From the NCBI RefSeq assembly GCF_014202415.1, contig NZ_JACHGR010000003.1, forward strand, positions 1 through 64,000: DNA of 64,000 bases, in the 5' to 3' direction. A model generated the notes under the pieces. That model searched no databases and was not told where the DNA came from. It was given only the letters and a program-made list of their open reading frames with translations. The stretch's first letter is position 1. Every line of letters starts with the position of its first letter. The stretch comes from Tolumonas osonensis. GTDB lineage: Bacteria > Pseudomonadota > Gammaproteobacteria > Enterobacterales > Aeromonadaceae. This document shows positions 17,716-28,359 of the stretch, in pieces. The position numbers were made by a program, and so were the translations under genes.

Positions 17716-18633
17716 TCAGAGATATTGCACCAGTGCAATCACCACCGGCATGGTTAACGCGCTCAGCAGCGTCGATAAAAACACTGTTTGTGAGGCAAAT
17801 TCAGGATCGGAACGGTACTCTATCGCCAGTAACACGGTGTTGACTGCCGATGGCGCAGCGGCACAAATCACCATCACCTGCGCTACGACGCCACTGATTC
17901 CCCATATCCAGCAAACTGCGGCAGCCAGTAACGGTCCAACCAGCAAGCGCATGGCGTTAGATACCAGCACCCGGAAATTGCGCAGATAAAGATGGGTGCT
18001 GGCTAATTGCGCCCCCAGCGTAATCAATGCCGTAGGCACCAGCCCCTGCGCCATCAGTTCCATCGACGTCCAGAGCGGTTTCGGTACATCAATGCTCAGC
18101 CAGCGACAAAGCAATGCAATCAGTACCGCATAGGTCATCGGCATTTTGAAATTTTCCAGTAATGCCCCTTTCCATGAACGATCCGTACTGCTGGCATTCA
18201 TCACGCCGACGGTATTGGTCAGCAGTTGTTGAATCAGCATCACGATGATTTGTATCGAGAAGGCAAATGCCGTGTGATACATCAGCTGAATTAACGGAAT
18301 ACAGTAGTTACCACTGTTATAAAAACAAACAGAATTGATAAATGCACTGCGTTTCCCCGCATCCAGCTTCAACATACGGGCACAGACAAGACACGCGATC
18401 CATAACAGAACAAATAACACCAGATTGGCAAGAATCAGATCCCGTAACAGTGCACTATTCAATTCAGTTTGATAAATGGTGGTGAATAACAGCGCCGGAA
18501 TGAAAATATAGAACTGTACCTTGGTTAAGGTGGCCACATTCAGAGGAAATTTACGTTGTAATAAATAACCGGCGCCGATAGGAATAAAGATGGGCAAGAT
18601 AATGTTAAAAAACAGGAAACTGATGGTTTGCAT
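17716..18633 (-). CDS. AEC-family transporter (auxin efflux carrier-like)
   Basis: The 305-aa protein is nearly all membrane helices (about 10 segments in two five-helix halves), as in the AEC family of bile/arsenite/riboflavin-like carriers. A conserved Asn-rich helix break is present (FYNSGNYCIPLI). Bacterial members export or import carboxylates such as malate or malonate; the substrate cannot be told here. It is monocistronic, converging on guaC. A second AEC gene lies at 28360, and the two differ clearly in sequence. Confidence 0.85.
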   Translation of the reverse strand: MQTISFLFFNIILPIFIPIGAGYLLQRKFPLNVATLTKVQFYIFIPALLFTTIYQTELNSALLRDLILANLVLFVLLWIACLVCARMLKLDAGKRSAFINSVCFYNSGNYCIPLIQLMYHTAFAFSIQIIVMLIQQLLTNTVGVMNASSTDRSWKGALLENFKMPMTYAVLIALLCRWLSIDVPKPLWTSMELMAQGLVPTALITLGAQLASTHLYLRNFRVLVSNAMRLLVGPLLAAAVCWIWGISGVVAQVMVICAAAPSAVNTVLLAIEYRSDPEFASQTVFLSTLLSALTMPVVIALVQYL

Positions 18634-18718
18634 GCCGCCCTCCGGCGATCAGTGATAGGAACAAACATGCACAGTATACCGGTAACATTATCTTTATGCT
18701 TTTGACAAAAAACGGTTT

Positions 18719-19396
18719 TTATTCAATATCCAGATATTTATGCAACTGAACAGAAAGACGCCAGTTACGCTGGATACAGACTTTCATGGCTAATTCAGTC
18801 GCTCTGCTCTTCTGGCTGATCGGCTGCAGACAGATCACTTTGTCTGATATATCAATATCAGCCAGCAGCGCATCCAGTTGATAGATATGTTTTTCCGTAG
18901 CGACCGGATGTTTGATTTCATTGGCCCGATTCAAAGCTTCGGGTAATACGCTGTATCCGCCAGCCATTTTGATTTTCGGTGAGACGGTCACCCAGCAATG
19001 ATCATCAGCCCGAATTGGCTGCGTACCACTGGTTTCGATCTGAACACGGTAACCATGGGCAATCAGGGTTTGTGATAAGGCCGTCAGATCATATTCACAT
19101 GGCTCACCGCCGGTAATCACGACATGCTTAACGGTGTAACCCTGTTCCGCAAAACAGGTCAGGATCTCTTCGGGACTAAACCAGCTCCAGCCTGCCTCAG
19201 GTTTTTTCTCAGTAAATAATTGCCGGACAGGGATCAGATTTTCTGCATCCAGTTCCCACGAGTGCTTGGTATCGCACCAGGAACAGCCGACTTTGCATCC
19301 TTGCAGACGTACAAAAATTGCAGGAACACCGGAGAAATAGCCTTCCCCCTGAATGCTCTGGAATATTTCATTGATAGGATAATGATGACTCTGCAT
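18719..19396 (-). CDS. queE: 7-carboxy-7-deazaguanine synthase
   Basis: This 225-aa radical-SAM enzyme of queuosine biosynthesis ring-contracts 6-carboxytetrahydropterin. The cluster-binding motif is CKVGCSWCDTKHSW (C-x3-C-x2-C), preceded by the substrate-binding block SIQGEGYFSGVPAIFVRLQG. VVITGGEPC (SAM-binding) and QIETSGTQ follow. It matches the E. coli QueE architecture. No preQ1 riboswitch is evident upstream; the gene follows rplI after a terminator. Confidence 0.96.
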   Translation of the reverse strand: MQSHHYPINEIFQSIQGEGYFSGVPAIFVRLQGCKVGCSWCDTKHSWELDAENLIPVRQLFTEKKPEAGWSWFSPEEILTCFAEQGYTVKHVVITGGEPCEYDLTALSQTLIAHGYRVQIETSGTQPIRADDHCWVTVSPKIKMAGGYSVLPEALNRANEIKHPVATEKHIYQLDALLADIDISDKVICLQPISQKSRATELAMKVCIQRNWRLSVQLHKYLDIE

Positions 19397-19410
19397 GTTT
19401 ACTTACCAGA

Positions 19411-19440
19411 AATGAAAAGACCAACCCCGAAGGATTGGCC
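19411..19440 (-). terminator. Terminator of the rpsF-rpsR-rplI operon
   Basis: On the minus strand CCAATCC-TTCG-GGGTTGG (one G-T pair) is followed by TCTTTTC. UUCG-capped stem, 28 bp after rplI. Confidence 0.75.
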
Positions 19441-19467
19441 TATTCAACAGATGCCTACCGAATAAAA

Positions 19468-19917
19468 TTATTCAGCAACAACAGCTACTTTAACAGTAGT
19501 GTTTACATCAGTGTGCAGGTGAACAACGATGTCGTATTCACCCACGCTGCGCAGAACGCCGTTCGGCATACGAACTTCGCTCTTGGCAACAGGAACACCG
19601 GCAGCAGTGATCGCGTCAGCGATATCACGGGTACCAATAGAACCGAACAGTTTACCTTCGTCGCCCGCTTTGGTCGCGATGGTTACGTCGGTCAGTGCAG
19701 ACAGCTGAGCAGCACGAGCTTCAGCAGCAGCCAGAACGTCAGCCAGTTTGGCTTCCAGTTCAGCGCGGCGAGCTTCGAAAGCAGCCAGGTTGTCTTTAGT
19801 AGCCATTACAGCTTTGCCCTGTGGGAACAAGTAGTTACGAGCAAAACCGCTCTTAACAGAAACTTTGTCACCCAGACCGCCCAGATGAGCGATTTTGTCT
19901 AACAGAATAACTTCCAT
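19468..19917 (-). CDS. rplI: 50S ribosomal protein L9
   Basis: This 149-aa two-domain protein has the N-terminal [30 protein letters not shown] (23S rRNA-binding), a long connecting helix, and a C-terminal domain ending VVAE. E. coli L9 has the same length. It is the third gene of the rpsF-rpsR-rplI operon, 40 bp after rpsR. Confidence 0.98.
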   Translation of the reverse strand: MEVILLDKIAHLGGLGDKVSVKSGFARNYLFPQGKAVMATKDNLAAFEARRAELEAKLADVLAAAEARAAQLSALTDVTIATKAGDEGKLFGSIGTRDIADAITAAGVPVAKSEVRMPNGVLRSVGEYDIVVHLHTDVNTTVKVAVVAE

Positions 19918-19957
19918 TACCTTTCCTCGGTTTAGGTTGAGTTAGGCCAAGTGCCGA

Positions 19958-20200
<243 letters not shown>

Positions 20201-20214
20201 CTATATGACTGGAA

Positions 20215-20592
20215 TTATTCAGCTGCTTCTTCAGCTGCTTCTTCACGCACATCTTCACGACGTGGACGCTCTTCACGTGCTTTCAGCATCGGAGATGCTT
20301 CAGTCACAGCGTGTTTGGTGCGCATGATCATGTTGCGGATAACCGCATCGTTGAAACGGAAGTTGGTTTCCAGTTCGTCGATAACGCTCTGCTCAGCTTC
20401 TACGTTCATCAGAACATAGTGAGCTTTGTGCAGTTTGTCGATTGGGTAAGCCAGTTGACGACGGCCCCAATCTTCCAGACGATGGATTGTACCACCAGCA
20501 GCTTTGATAGCGCCGGTATAACGCTCGATCATGCCTGGAACCTGTTCGCTCTGGTCCGGATGAACCATGAATACGATTTCGTAGTGACGCAT
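20215..20592 (-). CDS. rpsF: 30S ribosomal protein S6
   Basis: This 125-aa protein starts [25 protein letters not shown] and contains [24 protein letters not shown]. The acidic C-terminal tail (EEAAEEAAE) corresponds to the region modified by RimK in E. coli. It is the first gene of the operon, preceded by a hairpin leader and a good promoter. Confidence 0.98.
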   Translation of the reverse strand: MRHYEIVFMVHPDQSEQVPGMIERYTGAIKAAGGTIHRLEDWGRRQLAYPIDKLHKAHYVLMNVEAEQSVIDELETNFRFNDAVIRNMIMRTKHAVTEASPMLKAREERPRREDVREEAAEEAAE

Positions 20593-20614
20593 GAGTTGCT
20601 CCTTACGGGTTATA

Positions 20615-20648
20615 GCCTTCGTGATGGCTCAGTCAAACCGTCGAAGGC
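20615..20648 (-). promoter_or_regulatory. rpsF leader hairpin, possible S6:S18 autoregulatory element
   Basis: The minus-strand transcript forms GCCTTCG/CGAAGGC with an inner short stem GGTT/AGCC, about 23-56 nt ahead of the rpsF start. Its position fits the known S6:S18-binding leader of this operon. I could not confirm the conserved CCG bulge, so identity is tentative. Confidence 0.45.
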
Positions 20649-20687
20649 AAGGAACTTAAAAAAAGTGACTGATTTTTGAAGGGCTGT

Positions 20688-20716
20688 ATTCTATGCAGCG
20701 TATACTTTAATAGCAA
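20688..20716 (-). promoter_or_regulatory. Sigma70-type promoter of rpsF
   Basis: On the minus strand TTGCTA (20711-20716), 17-bp spacer, TAGAAT (20688-20693). It is placed to transcribe the leader hairpin and rpsF. Confidence 0.6.
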
Positions 20717-20760
20717 TCAGATTTTGCTGTTTCCCGGATGAATTAATGCAGAGGTCAGGC

Positions 20761-21405
20761 ATGTATACACGAATCCGCATGATCACTCCGGCGGAAGCAT
20801 TGCCGGGCCGGCCAACCCCCATGCAATTTGACCCATCACATTACGTGAACAAGGTCAGCATAGTCCCGCCCTACCCCGCTGGTCTGGAGATTGCCCATTT
20901 TGCCATGGGCTGTTTCTGGGGCGCGGAAAGATTGTTCTGGCGGCAACCCGGCGTCTATGCGACCGCCGTCGGTTATCAGGGTGGTTTTACACCGAATCCA
21001 TCCTATGAAGAGGTCTGCAGCGGCTATACAGGCCACGCTGAAAGCGTCCGTGTTGTGTATGATCCCGGCATGATCAGTTACCGTACGTTGCTGAAAATAT
21101 TCTGGGAAAATCATGATCCGGCACAGGGGTTCCGTCAGGGGAATGATATCGGTACACAATACCGCTCCGTCATTTTTACCGGCACAGAACAACAACTGCG
21201 TCAGGCCACAGAAAGCAGGGAAAGCTATCAGGCAGCCATGGGTAGGTATAACGATAACCGACTGGTTACGACCGAGATTGTTCCTGAAACAACCTTTTAT
21301 TTTGCCGAACAGTATCATCAGCAATATCTGGCCAAAAATCCGGGCGGCTATTGTGGATTGGGTGGCACAGGCATCTGTCTGCCAGAACAGAATCAGGGCG
21401 CCTGA
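20761..21405 (+). CDS. msrA: Peptide methionine (S)-S-oxide reductase
   Basis: About 214 aa; repairs oxidised methionine. The catalytic motif GCFWG is in [17 protein letters not shown]-terminal Gly-rich [14 protein letters not shown] supplies recycling cysteines. The N-terminal part [14 protein letters not shown] matches the long enteric-type MsrA. I prefer ATG 20761, which has GAGG about 5 bp upstream, over the in-frame ATG at 20746. Divergent from the rpsF operon. Confidence 0.94.
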   Translation: MYTRIRMITPAEALPGRPTPMQFDPSHYVNKVSIVPPYPAGLEIAHFAMGCFWGAERLFWRQPGVYATAVGYQGGFTPNPSYEEVCSGYTGHAESVRVVYDPGMISYRTLLKIFWENHDPAQGFRQGNDIGTQYRSVIFTGTEQQLRQATESRESYQAAMGRYNDNRLVTTEIVPETTFYFAEQYHQQYLAKNPGGYCGLGGTGICLPEQNQGA

Positions 21406-21425
21406 TATACGCGCCCTGAAAATGT

Positions 21426-22625
21426 TTAACGTGACCCGATTTGCACTAACTGACCATCGCCGCTGACAGCAAAGTGTCCTACGGCGGCAGGCACAAAGCA
21501 GGATTCGCCGGCTTGTAATGTCAAGACCTGTTCACCACTGCTGATGACGGCATTCCCGGTGATACAAAACAGGATCAAGGCCGTTGAGGTTTCACTCTCC
21601 AGCGGCTCCGGCGCCAGATTTACCACGGTAAAGGAAAAATCCGTGACCGGAATCGGATAATCACTCACCGGACCCAGCACCATGGGATGCATCGACAATT
21701 CGGTCGCCGGCTTGGCGACAAAATCCACATTAGCCAGCAACGCATCAATATCCATATGCTTCGGCGTCAAACCGGCACGTAATACGTTATCGGAACTGGC
21801 CATGGCTTCCAGACCAACACCCTGCAGATAGGCATGTGGGGTCCGGGCATACAGGAACATGGCATCACCCGGCTGCAATGTGATCAGGTTGAGCAACAGC
21901 GGTGCAAACAGACCCATATCTTCCGGATAGAACGCCGCCAGACGCAATATCTCAGCAAACGCGTCTTCCTGCTGACGCTTCTGGGCCGTGTCCAGCAACG
22001 TGGTCACGGTCTGACGACGGGCTTCCCCCTGCAGGCTCAGTGAAGCACCAAACAGTGCTTGCAGTGTCTCGCCATCCGGATGCTGACAAAATGCGTCAAT
22101 TTCTGTCTGCAAGGCAGGTAACGTCAGCGATTGAATCAGCGCGACAATTTCACCAAACTCACGGAAGCCATTCATCGCCCGATACGGTGTCAGCGCGAAT
22201 ACCAGTTCCGGTTTATGGTTGGGATCCTTGAAGTTACGATGCGCTGCATTCAGCGGGATACCGGCCGCGTTCTCCGCCGCAAATCCGGCCTCGGAGCTGG
22301 CCTTGTCAGGATGCACCTGAATCGACAAGGGCTCTGCAGCCGCCAGTACCTTGAACAGATATGGCAATTCACCAAAATTCGTATACGCATCGCCTAAAAC
22401 AGCTGCGGTATCTTGAGCAATAAAGGCATCCAGACGCTGGATTTCGCCATTTTCATCAATCAGCGAAGAACACCCATTCGGATGGGCGCCCATCCAGATT
22501 TCGGCCTGCGGTTTGCCTTCCGGGTTTGCAACACCATACATGTCATGCAAGGCGTCCTTGCTACCCCAGGCATAGTTCTGGACAGGGTTTTGCATCCGGT
22601 AGATGCGGGTGGAGGAAAAACTCAT
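21426..22625 (-). CDS. manA: Mannose-6-phosphate isomerase, type I
   Basis: This 399-aa zinc enzyme interconverts mannose-6-P and fructose-6-P. N-terminal MQNPVQNYAWGSKDAL; zinc-binding motifs in PQAEIWMGAHP and LSIQVHPDK, and a further metal/active-site region FLYARTPHAYLQG. Length fits E. coli ManA (391 aa). It appears monocistronic and convergent with msrA. Confidence 0.95.
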   Translation of the reverse strand: MSFSSTRIYRMQNPVQNYAWGSKDALHDMYGVANPEGKPQAEIWMGAHPNGCSSLIDENGEIQRLDAFIAQDTAAVLGDAYTNFGELPYLFKVLAAAEPLSIQVHPDKASSEAGFAAENAAGIPLNAAHRNFKDPNHKPELVFALTPYRAMNGFREFGEIVALIQSLTLPALQTEIDAFCQHPDGETLQALFGASLSLQGEARRQTVTTLLDTAQKRQQEDAFAEILRLAAFYPEDMGLFAPLLLNLITLQPGDAMFLYARTPHAYLQGVGLEAMASSDNVLRAGLTPKHMDIDALLANVDFVAKPATELSMHPMVLGPVSDYPIPVTDFSFTVVNLAPEPLESETSTALILFCITGNAVISSGEQVLTLQAGESCFVPAAVGHFAVSGDGQLVQIGSR

Positions 22626-22814
22626 TATGTGTCCCTTCTACTGTGTTTATTAACGACATCACGGGATGACCCGAATGTTATTTCAACCTCAATGTGCCGG
22701 TCACATTCCATGAGTGCCCCCCACTACACAGAACTTGACGCAAACGCTTCTTTCATTTGGATCGGCTGAGCAGTTTATTAGAACATAAATACCCAGCCCG
22801 TTTTTTGCTATGGA

Positions 22815-24272
22815 TTAATTCTGGCGGTAAACCTTAATGTTGTTAAAGCCCTGTTCTTTCAGATACAGCGCCTGTAATTTGCTCATGACGCCACGCTCGC
22901 AATACAGCAGATACGTTTTGCTCTGATCCAGATCGCCATACTGCGTCGACAGTTTATAGAACGGCAAATGAATGACGGTCATGCCTTCCGGCTCGAAAGG
23001 TTTGTCTTCATGATCATCCGGTGAACGGATATCAAGGATGATTTCGTTATCCGCCAGTTGCGTTGTCGTTTCAACTTCCTGGACCTGTGCTGCGGTTTCA
23101 TTGGCAATATCGCGAATGTCGATCACTTTGGCGCTGGTAATCACATTTTCCAGCACATCGAAATTGAATTTGGCTTCATTAGCCAGCACGTCATCATACG
23201 GCGCTTTAACATTCGGTTTGTTGGAAATCACACCGCAATATTCCGGCATGGTTTCGGCAAATTCCAGGGTACCGATAGCCCGTGCCTGATCGATGATATC
23301 CTGTTTATCACTGACGATCAGCGGACGCAGGATCAGGGTATCAGTGACCCGATCAATGACCGACAGGTTAGTCACGGTCTGGCTGGAAACCTGACCAACA
23401 CTTTCACCAGTCACCAGCGCTTCGATACCCAGACGCTCCGCCACACGGGAGGCAGCCCGCATCATCATACGTTTCAGCACGACGCCCATCAGACCGTTGT
23501 CAATCTTTTCCAGAATTTCACCAACCACCGGCTCGAAAGGCACAGAGACAAATTTAACTCTGTGCGACTGACCATATTTGCTCCACAGGTAATAGGATAC
23601 CTGTTTCACACCAATTTCATGCGCCGCACCACCCAGGTTGAAGAAGCAGTAATGGACGCGGCTACCACGTTTGATGAACTGATAAGAGGCTACACCAGAG
23701 TCAAAACCACCGGAGATCAGGCTCAGCACATCTTCCTGTGTGGACAGCGGATAACCGCCCAGACCTTTATGAATGTCGGTCACCAGATACAGCTGATCGT
23801 CTTCAATCTGCAGGTTGACTTGCAGATCCGGATGCGAAAGCTTCACGCCATTTGACGGGAAATTCTGGTTCAGCCCACCACCGACATAACGTTCGATTTC
23901 GATGGAAGAGAATTCATGTTTACCCTTGCGCTTTACGCGGACACAAAAGGTTTTACCGACCAGTGTATGGCCGTATACGGCCGCTGTTTGCTCGTAAATG
24001 CTATGCAAGTCGGTAAAGGGTTTTTGGGTTACTTCCAGAAATGCCTGGATCCCCGGAATACAGCTCAGACGCTCCACCAGCCGATCACGATTTTCCGGTG
24101 CATCATTTTTACTGGACACCACCAGCTTGTCCCAGTCATTACGGACCGTGACGGTTTCATCCACTTTTTGCAGCACATTGCGGATGTTGCCTTGTAAAAC
24201 CTTCACCATACGCTGGCGAACAGATTTACTTTTAATCGTGATTTCCGGGAACAGTTTGATGATGAACTTCAT
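22815..24272 (-). CDS. thiI: tRNA 4-thiouridine sulfurtransferase
   Basis: 485 aa; makes s4U8 in tRNA and supplies sulfur for the thiamine thiazole. Domains in order: N-terminal ferredoxin-like and THUMP (about 60-165), PP-loop ATP pyrophosphatase with [10 protein letters not shown] (about 190), and C-terminal rhodanese (about 400-485) with the persulfide Cys in [10 protein letters not shown]. The rhodanese extension is the enteric-type form. Divergent from xseB-ispA-dxs, the conserved gammaproteobacterial arrangement. Confidence 0.97.
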   Translation of the reverse strand: MKFIIKLFPEITIKSKSVRQRMVKVLQGNIRNVLQKVDETVTVRNDWDKLVVSSKNDAPENRDRLVERLSCIPGIQAFLEVTQKPFTDLHSIYEQTAAVYGHTLVGKTFCVRVKRKGKHEFSSIEIERYVGGGLNQNFPSNGVKLSHPDLQVNLQIEDDQLYLVTDIHKGLGGYPLSTQEDVLSLISGGFDSGVASYQFIKRGSRVHYCFFNLGGAAHEIGVKQVSYYLWSKYGQSHRVKFVSVPFEPVVGEILEKIDNGLMGVVLKRMMMRAASRVAERLGIEALVTGESVGQVSSQTVTNLSVIDRVTDTLILRPLIVSDKQDIIDQARAIGTLEFAETMPEYCGVISNKPNVKAPYDDVLANEAKFNFDVLENVITSAKVIDIRDIANETAAQVQEVETTTQLADNEIILDIRSPDDHEDKPFEPEGMTVIHLPFYKLSTQYGDLDQSKTYLLYCERGVMSKLQALYLKEQGFNNIKVYRQN

Positions 24273-24426
24273 GATACGCTCGTTTAGCTGGCGAAAAGTG
24301 GCGCATTATAATCCACCCGGCCGCAGAAGCTAAGCCTTGCAGCAAGAGATCACAGAGTTTCTACGCCATAAGGTCAGACAGTGGTAATATATGTAAATTA
24401 TCTACCTATGATGATCAGAACTCGTT

Positions 24427-24693
24427 ATGGCTGCGAAAAAAACCGAATCATTAAGTTTTGATGCTGCGCTCGGCGAGCTGGAGCAGATAGTGCAACAGCT
24501 GGAACAGGGCGATTTACCGCTGGAATCAGCGCTGAAACAATTTGAACGCGGTATTCAGCTGGCCCGGGTAAGTAAACAAAAACTAGAACAAGCGGAACAA
24601 CAGGTGCAGATACTGTTGCAGCAAGGCAGTCAGGAGAAACTGGTTCCCTTTTCTGTAGAACAGACATCAGACCAGGCCGCAGAGGAAGAGTAA
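24427..24693 (+). CDS. xseB: Exodeoxyribonuclease VII small subunit
   Basis: The 88-aa helical protein has the family signature SFDAALGELEQIVQQLEQGDLPLESALKQFERG. It partners with XseA (not in the window). First gene of xseB-ispA-dxs; its TAA directly abuts the ispA GTG. Confidence 0.96.
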   Translation: MAAKKTESLSFDAALGELEQIVQQLEQGDLPLESALKQFERGIQLARVSKQKLEQAEQQVQILLQQGSQEKLVPFSVEQTSDQAAEEE

Positions 24694-25584
24694 GTGTCAC
24701 TACAGACCTTTTCACAGCATTACCGGCAGCGTATCGACGCGCTATTGTTACAGCATATTGAGGCTTTACCTGAATTGTCTCCCAACCTGAAAGCGGCGAT
24801 GCGTCATGGTCTGGTATTGGGTGGCAAACGGGTGCGTCCGTTTCTGGTATACGCGACGGGTTCAATGCTGGGCGTGGAAGAAGCGTTACTGGACGGACCG
24901 GCTGCCGCCATCGAATGTATTCATGCCTACTCGCTGATCCATGATGATTTGCCGGCTATGGACGATGATGATCTGCGTCGTGGTCACCCGACGGTCCACA
25001 AGGCCTTTGATGAAGCGACCGCAGTTCTGGCCGGCGATGCCCTGCAGACTCTGGCGTTTTCCATTCTGGCTGATCATGCATTCCCGGATGCATTGCGTAC
25101 TCAGCAGGTGAAAATGCTGAGCGTTCTGGCTAAAGCATCCGGTTATGCCGGCATGTGTGGCGGGCAGGCGCTGGATCTGGCCGCAGAAGGTCAGCATGTC
25201 GGCCTGCAGGCACTGGAACAAATCCACCGGCATAAAACCGGCGCGCTGATTGAATGCGCAGTAATGCTCGGCGCGCTCTGCAGAGAAAATATAGATACCG
25301 CAACCATTGAGGCGCTGAAAAAATACGCGGCGGCAATTGGACTGGCATTCCAGGTGCAGGATGACATTCTGGATGTGACCGGCGATACCGAAACCCTGGG
25401 TAAACCACAGGGCTCTGATCAGGCACTGGATAAAAGTACTTATCCTGCGCTGCTGGGATTGGATGCCGCCCGGGCGATGGCGCAGGATCTGCACCAACAG
25501 GCGTTAGCTGCGCTAAAATCACTGCCTTATAATACTGAAATATTGTCTGCGTTTGCTGATTACATCATTGAGCGCACATATTAA
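24694..25584 (+). CDS. ispA: Farnesyl diphosphate synthase (geranyltranstransferase)
   Basis: 296 aa; condenses IPP with DMAPP/GPP to farnesyl diphosphate. First Asp-rich motif in [16 protein letters not shown], second in [19 protein letters not shown] binds the diphosphate. GTG start directly after the xseB stop; the last base overlaps the dxs start. Operon partner of dxs, giving two isoprenoid steps together. Confidence 0.96.
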   Translation: MSLQTFSQHYRQRIDALLLQHIEALPELSPNLKAAMRHGLVLGGKRVRPFLVYATGSMLGVEEALLDGPAAAIECIHAYSLIHDDLPAMDDDDLRRGHPTVHKAFDEATAVLAGDALQTLAFSILADHAFPDALRTQQVKMLSVLAKASGYAGMCGGQALDLAAEGQHVGLQALEQIHRHKTGALIECAVMLGALCRENIDTATIEALKKYAAAIGLAFQVQDDILDVTGDTETLGKPQGSDQALDKSTYPALLGLDAARAMAQDLHQQALAALKSLPYNTEILSAFADYIIERTY

Positions 25585-27467
25585 TGTCGGATAATAAAAA
25601 ACACATGACGATTGATATGACCGAATACCCGACACTGGCATTAATTAATTCACCGGCGGATCTGCGACAAGTCCCGGAAGAGCGGCTGCCCCAGTTATGT
25701 CAGGAGTTGCGGACTTTTTTGCTGCACTCAGTGAGCCGCAGCAGCGGCCATCTGGCCTCCGGCCTCGGCGTAGTAGAACTGACGGTAGCCCTGCATTATG
25801 TCTATCAGACCCCGCTGGACAAACTGGTCTGGGATGTCGGTCATCAGGCCTATCCGCATAAAATTCTGACCGGTCGGCGAGACCGGATGGACACGATCCG
25901 CCAGAAAGATGGCATTCATCCGTTCCCGTGGCGGGAAGAGAGTGAATATGATCCGCTGAGTGTTGGCCATTCCAGCACCTCCATCGGTGCCGCTTTAGGC
26001 ATGGCTGTTGCCGCCAAACGGCAGGGACTGGACCATAAAGTGGTGGCAGTCATTGGTGATGGCGCACTGACCGCGGGCATGGCATTCGAAGCTATGAATC
26101 ATGCCGGTGATCTGCATGAAGACATGCTGGTGATTCTGAACGATAACGAAATGTCGATTTCAGAAAATGTCGGCGCACTGAATAATCATCTGGCGAAGTG
26201 GCTTTCCGGATCTCTCTACACCACGCTGCGCGAAGGTGGCAAAAAGGTACTGTCTGGCCTGCCGCCGGTCAAAGAGCTCGCCCGCCGGGCTGAAGAACAT
26301 ATTAAAGGTATGGTAATTCCGGGAACCTTGTTTGAGGAACTGGGCTTTAATTACATTGGCCCGATTGATGGCCATGACATCAAAGCGCTGGTCAACACCC
26401 TGAAAAATATGCGGCAGTTAAAAGGTCCGCAACTGCTGCATGTGATGACCAAAAAAGGCAAAGGTTATGAACCTGCCGAAAAAGACCCTATCGGTTATCA
26501 TGGCGTGCCGAAGTTTAATCCGGAAGATGACTGCCTGCCGCAGAAAAAAGGCGGGAAACCGACCTTCTCGAATATCTTCGGCCAGTGGCTATGCGATACC
26601 GCCAAAGCGGACAACAAACTGGTGGGGATCACCCCGGCGATGCGCGAAGGTTCCGGCATGGTTGAATTTTCTCAGCAGTACCCGGAACGTTATTTTGATG
26701 TCGCCATTGCCGAACAGCATGCCGTGACCTTTGCCGCTGGGCTGGCGATTGAAGGCATGAAACCGGTTGTCGCCATCTACTCCAGTTTCATGCAGCGCGC
26801 GTATGATCAAATCATTCATGACGTGGCTATTCAGAATCTGCCGGTGCTGTTTGCGATCGATCGCGCCGGACTGGTGGGGGCTGATGGTCCGACGCATCAG
26901 GGGGCTTTTGATATCAGCTTCCTGCGGACCATTCCCAATATGGTCATCATGACGCCGTCAGATGAAAACGAATGCCGGATGATGCTGACCACGGGTTATC
27001 AGTTAAATCAGCCGGCCGCAGTCCGTTACCCTCGAGGTTCAGGATGTGGAACCCCTGTCAGTACCGGATTCAACACACTGCCAATCGGTAAAGGGCAGAT
27101 CGTACGTAAGGGACAAGGCATTGCCCTGCTCTGCTTCGGTACCTTACTGCACCAGGCAAAAGCGGTAGCCGAAAAACTGGATGCCACCCTGGTCGACATG
27201 CGTTTTGTCAAACCGCTGGATACCGAATTGCTGAAAGAGATCACTGCTCAGCATGATGTCCTGGTGACTATCGAAGAAAACGCGATACAGGGCGGTGCCG
27301 GTTCGGCCGTGAACGAATGGATGATGACGCAACGCGTCTTGAAGCCGGTGTTGAATATCGGTCTGCCGGATCGCTTTATCGAACAGGGTACGCAGGAAGA
27401 GATTTATCACGATCTCCGGCTGAACAGTGCTGGTATTGAACAGCAGATCCGCGAGTTTATGGCATAA
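25584..27467 (+). CDS. dxs: 1-deoxy-D-xylulose-5-phosphate synthase
   Basis: 627-aa thiamine-diphosphate enzyme making DXP from pyruvate and glyceraldehyde-3-P, the entry step of the MEP pathway (also for thiamine and pyridoxal). ThDP motif [18 protein letters not shown]...NDNEMSIS; transketolase-type middle domain [14 protein letters not shown] and the [15 protein letters not shown] block; C-terminal domain [15 protein letters not shown]. Length close to E. coli Dxs (620 aa). Start overlaps the ispA stop by one base. A strong terminator follows. Confidence 0.97.
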   Translation: MSDNKKHMTIDMTEYPTLALINSPADLRQVPEERLPQLCQELRTFLLHSVSRSSGHLASGLGVVELTVALHYVYQTPLDKLVWDVGHQAYPHKILTGRRDRMDTIRQKDGIHPFPWREESEYDPLSVGHSSTSIGAALGMAVAAKRQGLDHKVVAVIGDGALTAGMAFEAMNHAGDLHEDMLVILNDNEMSISENVGALNNHLAKWLSGSLYTTLREGGKKVLSGLPPVKELARRAEEHIKGMVIPGTLFEELGFNYIGPIDGHDIKALVNTLKNMRQLKGPQLLHVMTKKGKGYEPAEKDPIGYHGVPKFNPEDDCLPQKKGGKPTFSNIFGQWLCDTAKADNKLVGITPAMREGSGMVEFSQQYPERYFDVAIAEQHAVTFAAGLAIEGMKPVVAIYSSFMQRAYDQIIHDVAIQNLPVLFAIDRAGLVGADGPTHQGAFDISFLRTIPNMVIMTPSDENECRMMLTTGYQLNQPAAVRYPRGSGCGTPVSTGFNTLPIGKGQIVRKGQGIALLCFGTLLHQAKAVAEKLDATLVDMRFVKPLDTELLKEITAQHDVLVTIEENAIQGGAGSAVNEWMMTQRVLKPVLNIGLPDRFIEQGTQEEIYHDLRLNSAGIEQQIREFMA

Positions 27468-27499
27468 ACCGTAGCGTTTTCGGTATTAGCAGGCAAATT

Positions 27500-27530
27500 T
27501 AAGGCTCCTTTTCAGGAGCCTTAGTTTTTA
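27500..27530. terminator. Terminator between convergent dxs and arsC
   Basis: Stem AAGGCTCC/GGAGCCTT with a TTTTCA-type loop and a T run on the plus strand. It could serve dxs and, less well, the convergent arsC transcript. Confidence 0.8.
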
Positions 27531-27956
27531 TCAGATCAGACGCTTACCATCCGTATCGACTACCTTTTCACCATCTTCCTTGGTGAACGCGCCCTGCTGC
27601 GCGGCAGGCAGAATATCCAGCACTAACTCCGATGGACGGCACAGTTTAGTGCCCAGTTCGGTAACGACGATCGGACGGTTGATGAGGATTGGATGCTGCA
27701 TCATGAAATCCAGCAACTGTTCATCCGTCCATTTCGGATCATCCAGGCCCAGCTCAACATAAGGATCGCACTTCTGACGCAGGACTTCGCGTACAGAGAT
27801 CCCCATATCGGCAATCAGTTTTACCAGTGTATCGCGGGTTGGCGGTGTTTCCAGATACAGGATCACATTCGGTTCGATACCGGCATTGCGGATCATTTCC
27901 AGCGTATTACGTGAGGTTCCGCATTTTGGATTATGATAAATCGTCACTTCAGACAT
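27531..27956 (-). CDS. arsC: Glutaredoxin-type arsenate reductase
   Basis: 141 aa; reduces arsenate to arsenite using glutathione/glutaredoxin. The catalytic Cys lies in IYHNPKCGTSRNTL, and the Arg-rich anion pocket is represented by INRPIVV and LCRPSE, as in E. coli ArsC. I prefer ATG 27956 (MSEVTIYH); an ATG two codons upstream is also possible, and a far-upstream ATG at 28013 would run into arsR. It follows arsR by 22 bp. No arsB or acr3 efflux gene lies next to it. Confidence 0.9.
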   Translation of the reverse strand: MSEVTIYHNPKCGTSRNTLEMIRNAGIEPNVILYLETPPTRDTLVKLIADMGISVREVLRQKCDPYVELGLDDPKWTDEQLLDFMMQHPILINRPIVVTELGTKLCRPSELVLDILPAAQQGAFTKEDGEKVVDTDGKRLI

Positions 27957-27978
27957 GGCCATTTCCCTTTCATGATCA

Positions 27979-28287
27979 TTAACGTGGAATACATTGTTCC
28001 GGATTGCCGCCACAACACTCTTCAGTCAGATAGGCAATCAGTTCCAGCATCAGCGGAACATTCGCACGATAGCGCTGATAGCGCCCTTCCTGCACTACTG
28101 ATAACAAGCCCGTGTGCGCCATCGCTTTCAGATGGAAAGACAGGTTATTCGGTGGCAGACCGAGCGTAGTCGCAATCTGTCCGGCGACCATGCCTTCCTG
28201 ACCACATTTCACCAGCAAACGATAAATATCCTGTCGGATACCGGATGCCAATGATTCAAAGATGAGTGTCGCGGATTCTTTTTTCAT
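27979..28287 (-). CDS. ArsR-family metalloregulator
   Basis: 102-aa winged helix-turn-helix repressor (AGQIATTLGLPPNNLSFHLKAMAHTGLLSVVQEGRYQRYRA). The usual ELCVCDL sensor in the recognition-helix region is not seen. Instead the C-terminus carries ECCGGNPEQC, three cysteines that could bind As(III) as in alternative C-terminal-site ArsR proteins (inference). Co-transcribed with arsC, which it probably represses in the absence of arsenite. Confidence 0.85.
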   Translation of the reverse strand: MKKESATLIFESLASGIRQDIYRLLVKCGQEGMVAGQIATTLGLPPNNLSFHLKAMAHTGLLSVVQEGRYQRYRANVPLMLELIAYLTEECCGGNPEQCIPR

Positions 28288-28295
28288 AATTCGAT

Positions 28296-28309
28296 ACTAC
28301 AAGAGTAGT
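28296..28309. promoter_or_regulatory. Candidate ArsR operator
   Basis: Inverted repeat ACTAC-AAGA-GTAGT starting 8 bp upstream of the arsR start codon. Placement suits autorepression, but it is too short to be sure. Confidence 0.35.
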
Positions 28310-28324
28310 TGAAGTAATCAAGCG

Positions 28325-28350
28325 AAAAAAAGCCAGCATGACGTGCTGGC
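28325..28350 (-). terminator. Terminator of the second AEC gene
   Basis: On the minus strand GCCAGCA-CGTCA-TGCTGGC is followed by seven T. It lies 10 bp after the AEC gene and isolates it from arsR. Confidence 0.85.
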
Positions 28351-28359
28351 CGATAAAAC

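Noticed and set aside
24425-24865. 146-codon minus-strand ORF over xseB-ispA
   Set aside because: Shadow of two well-identified genes on the plus strand.
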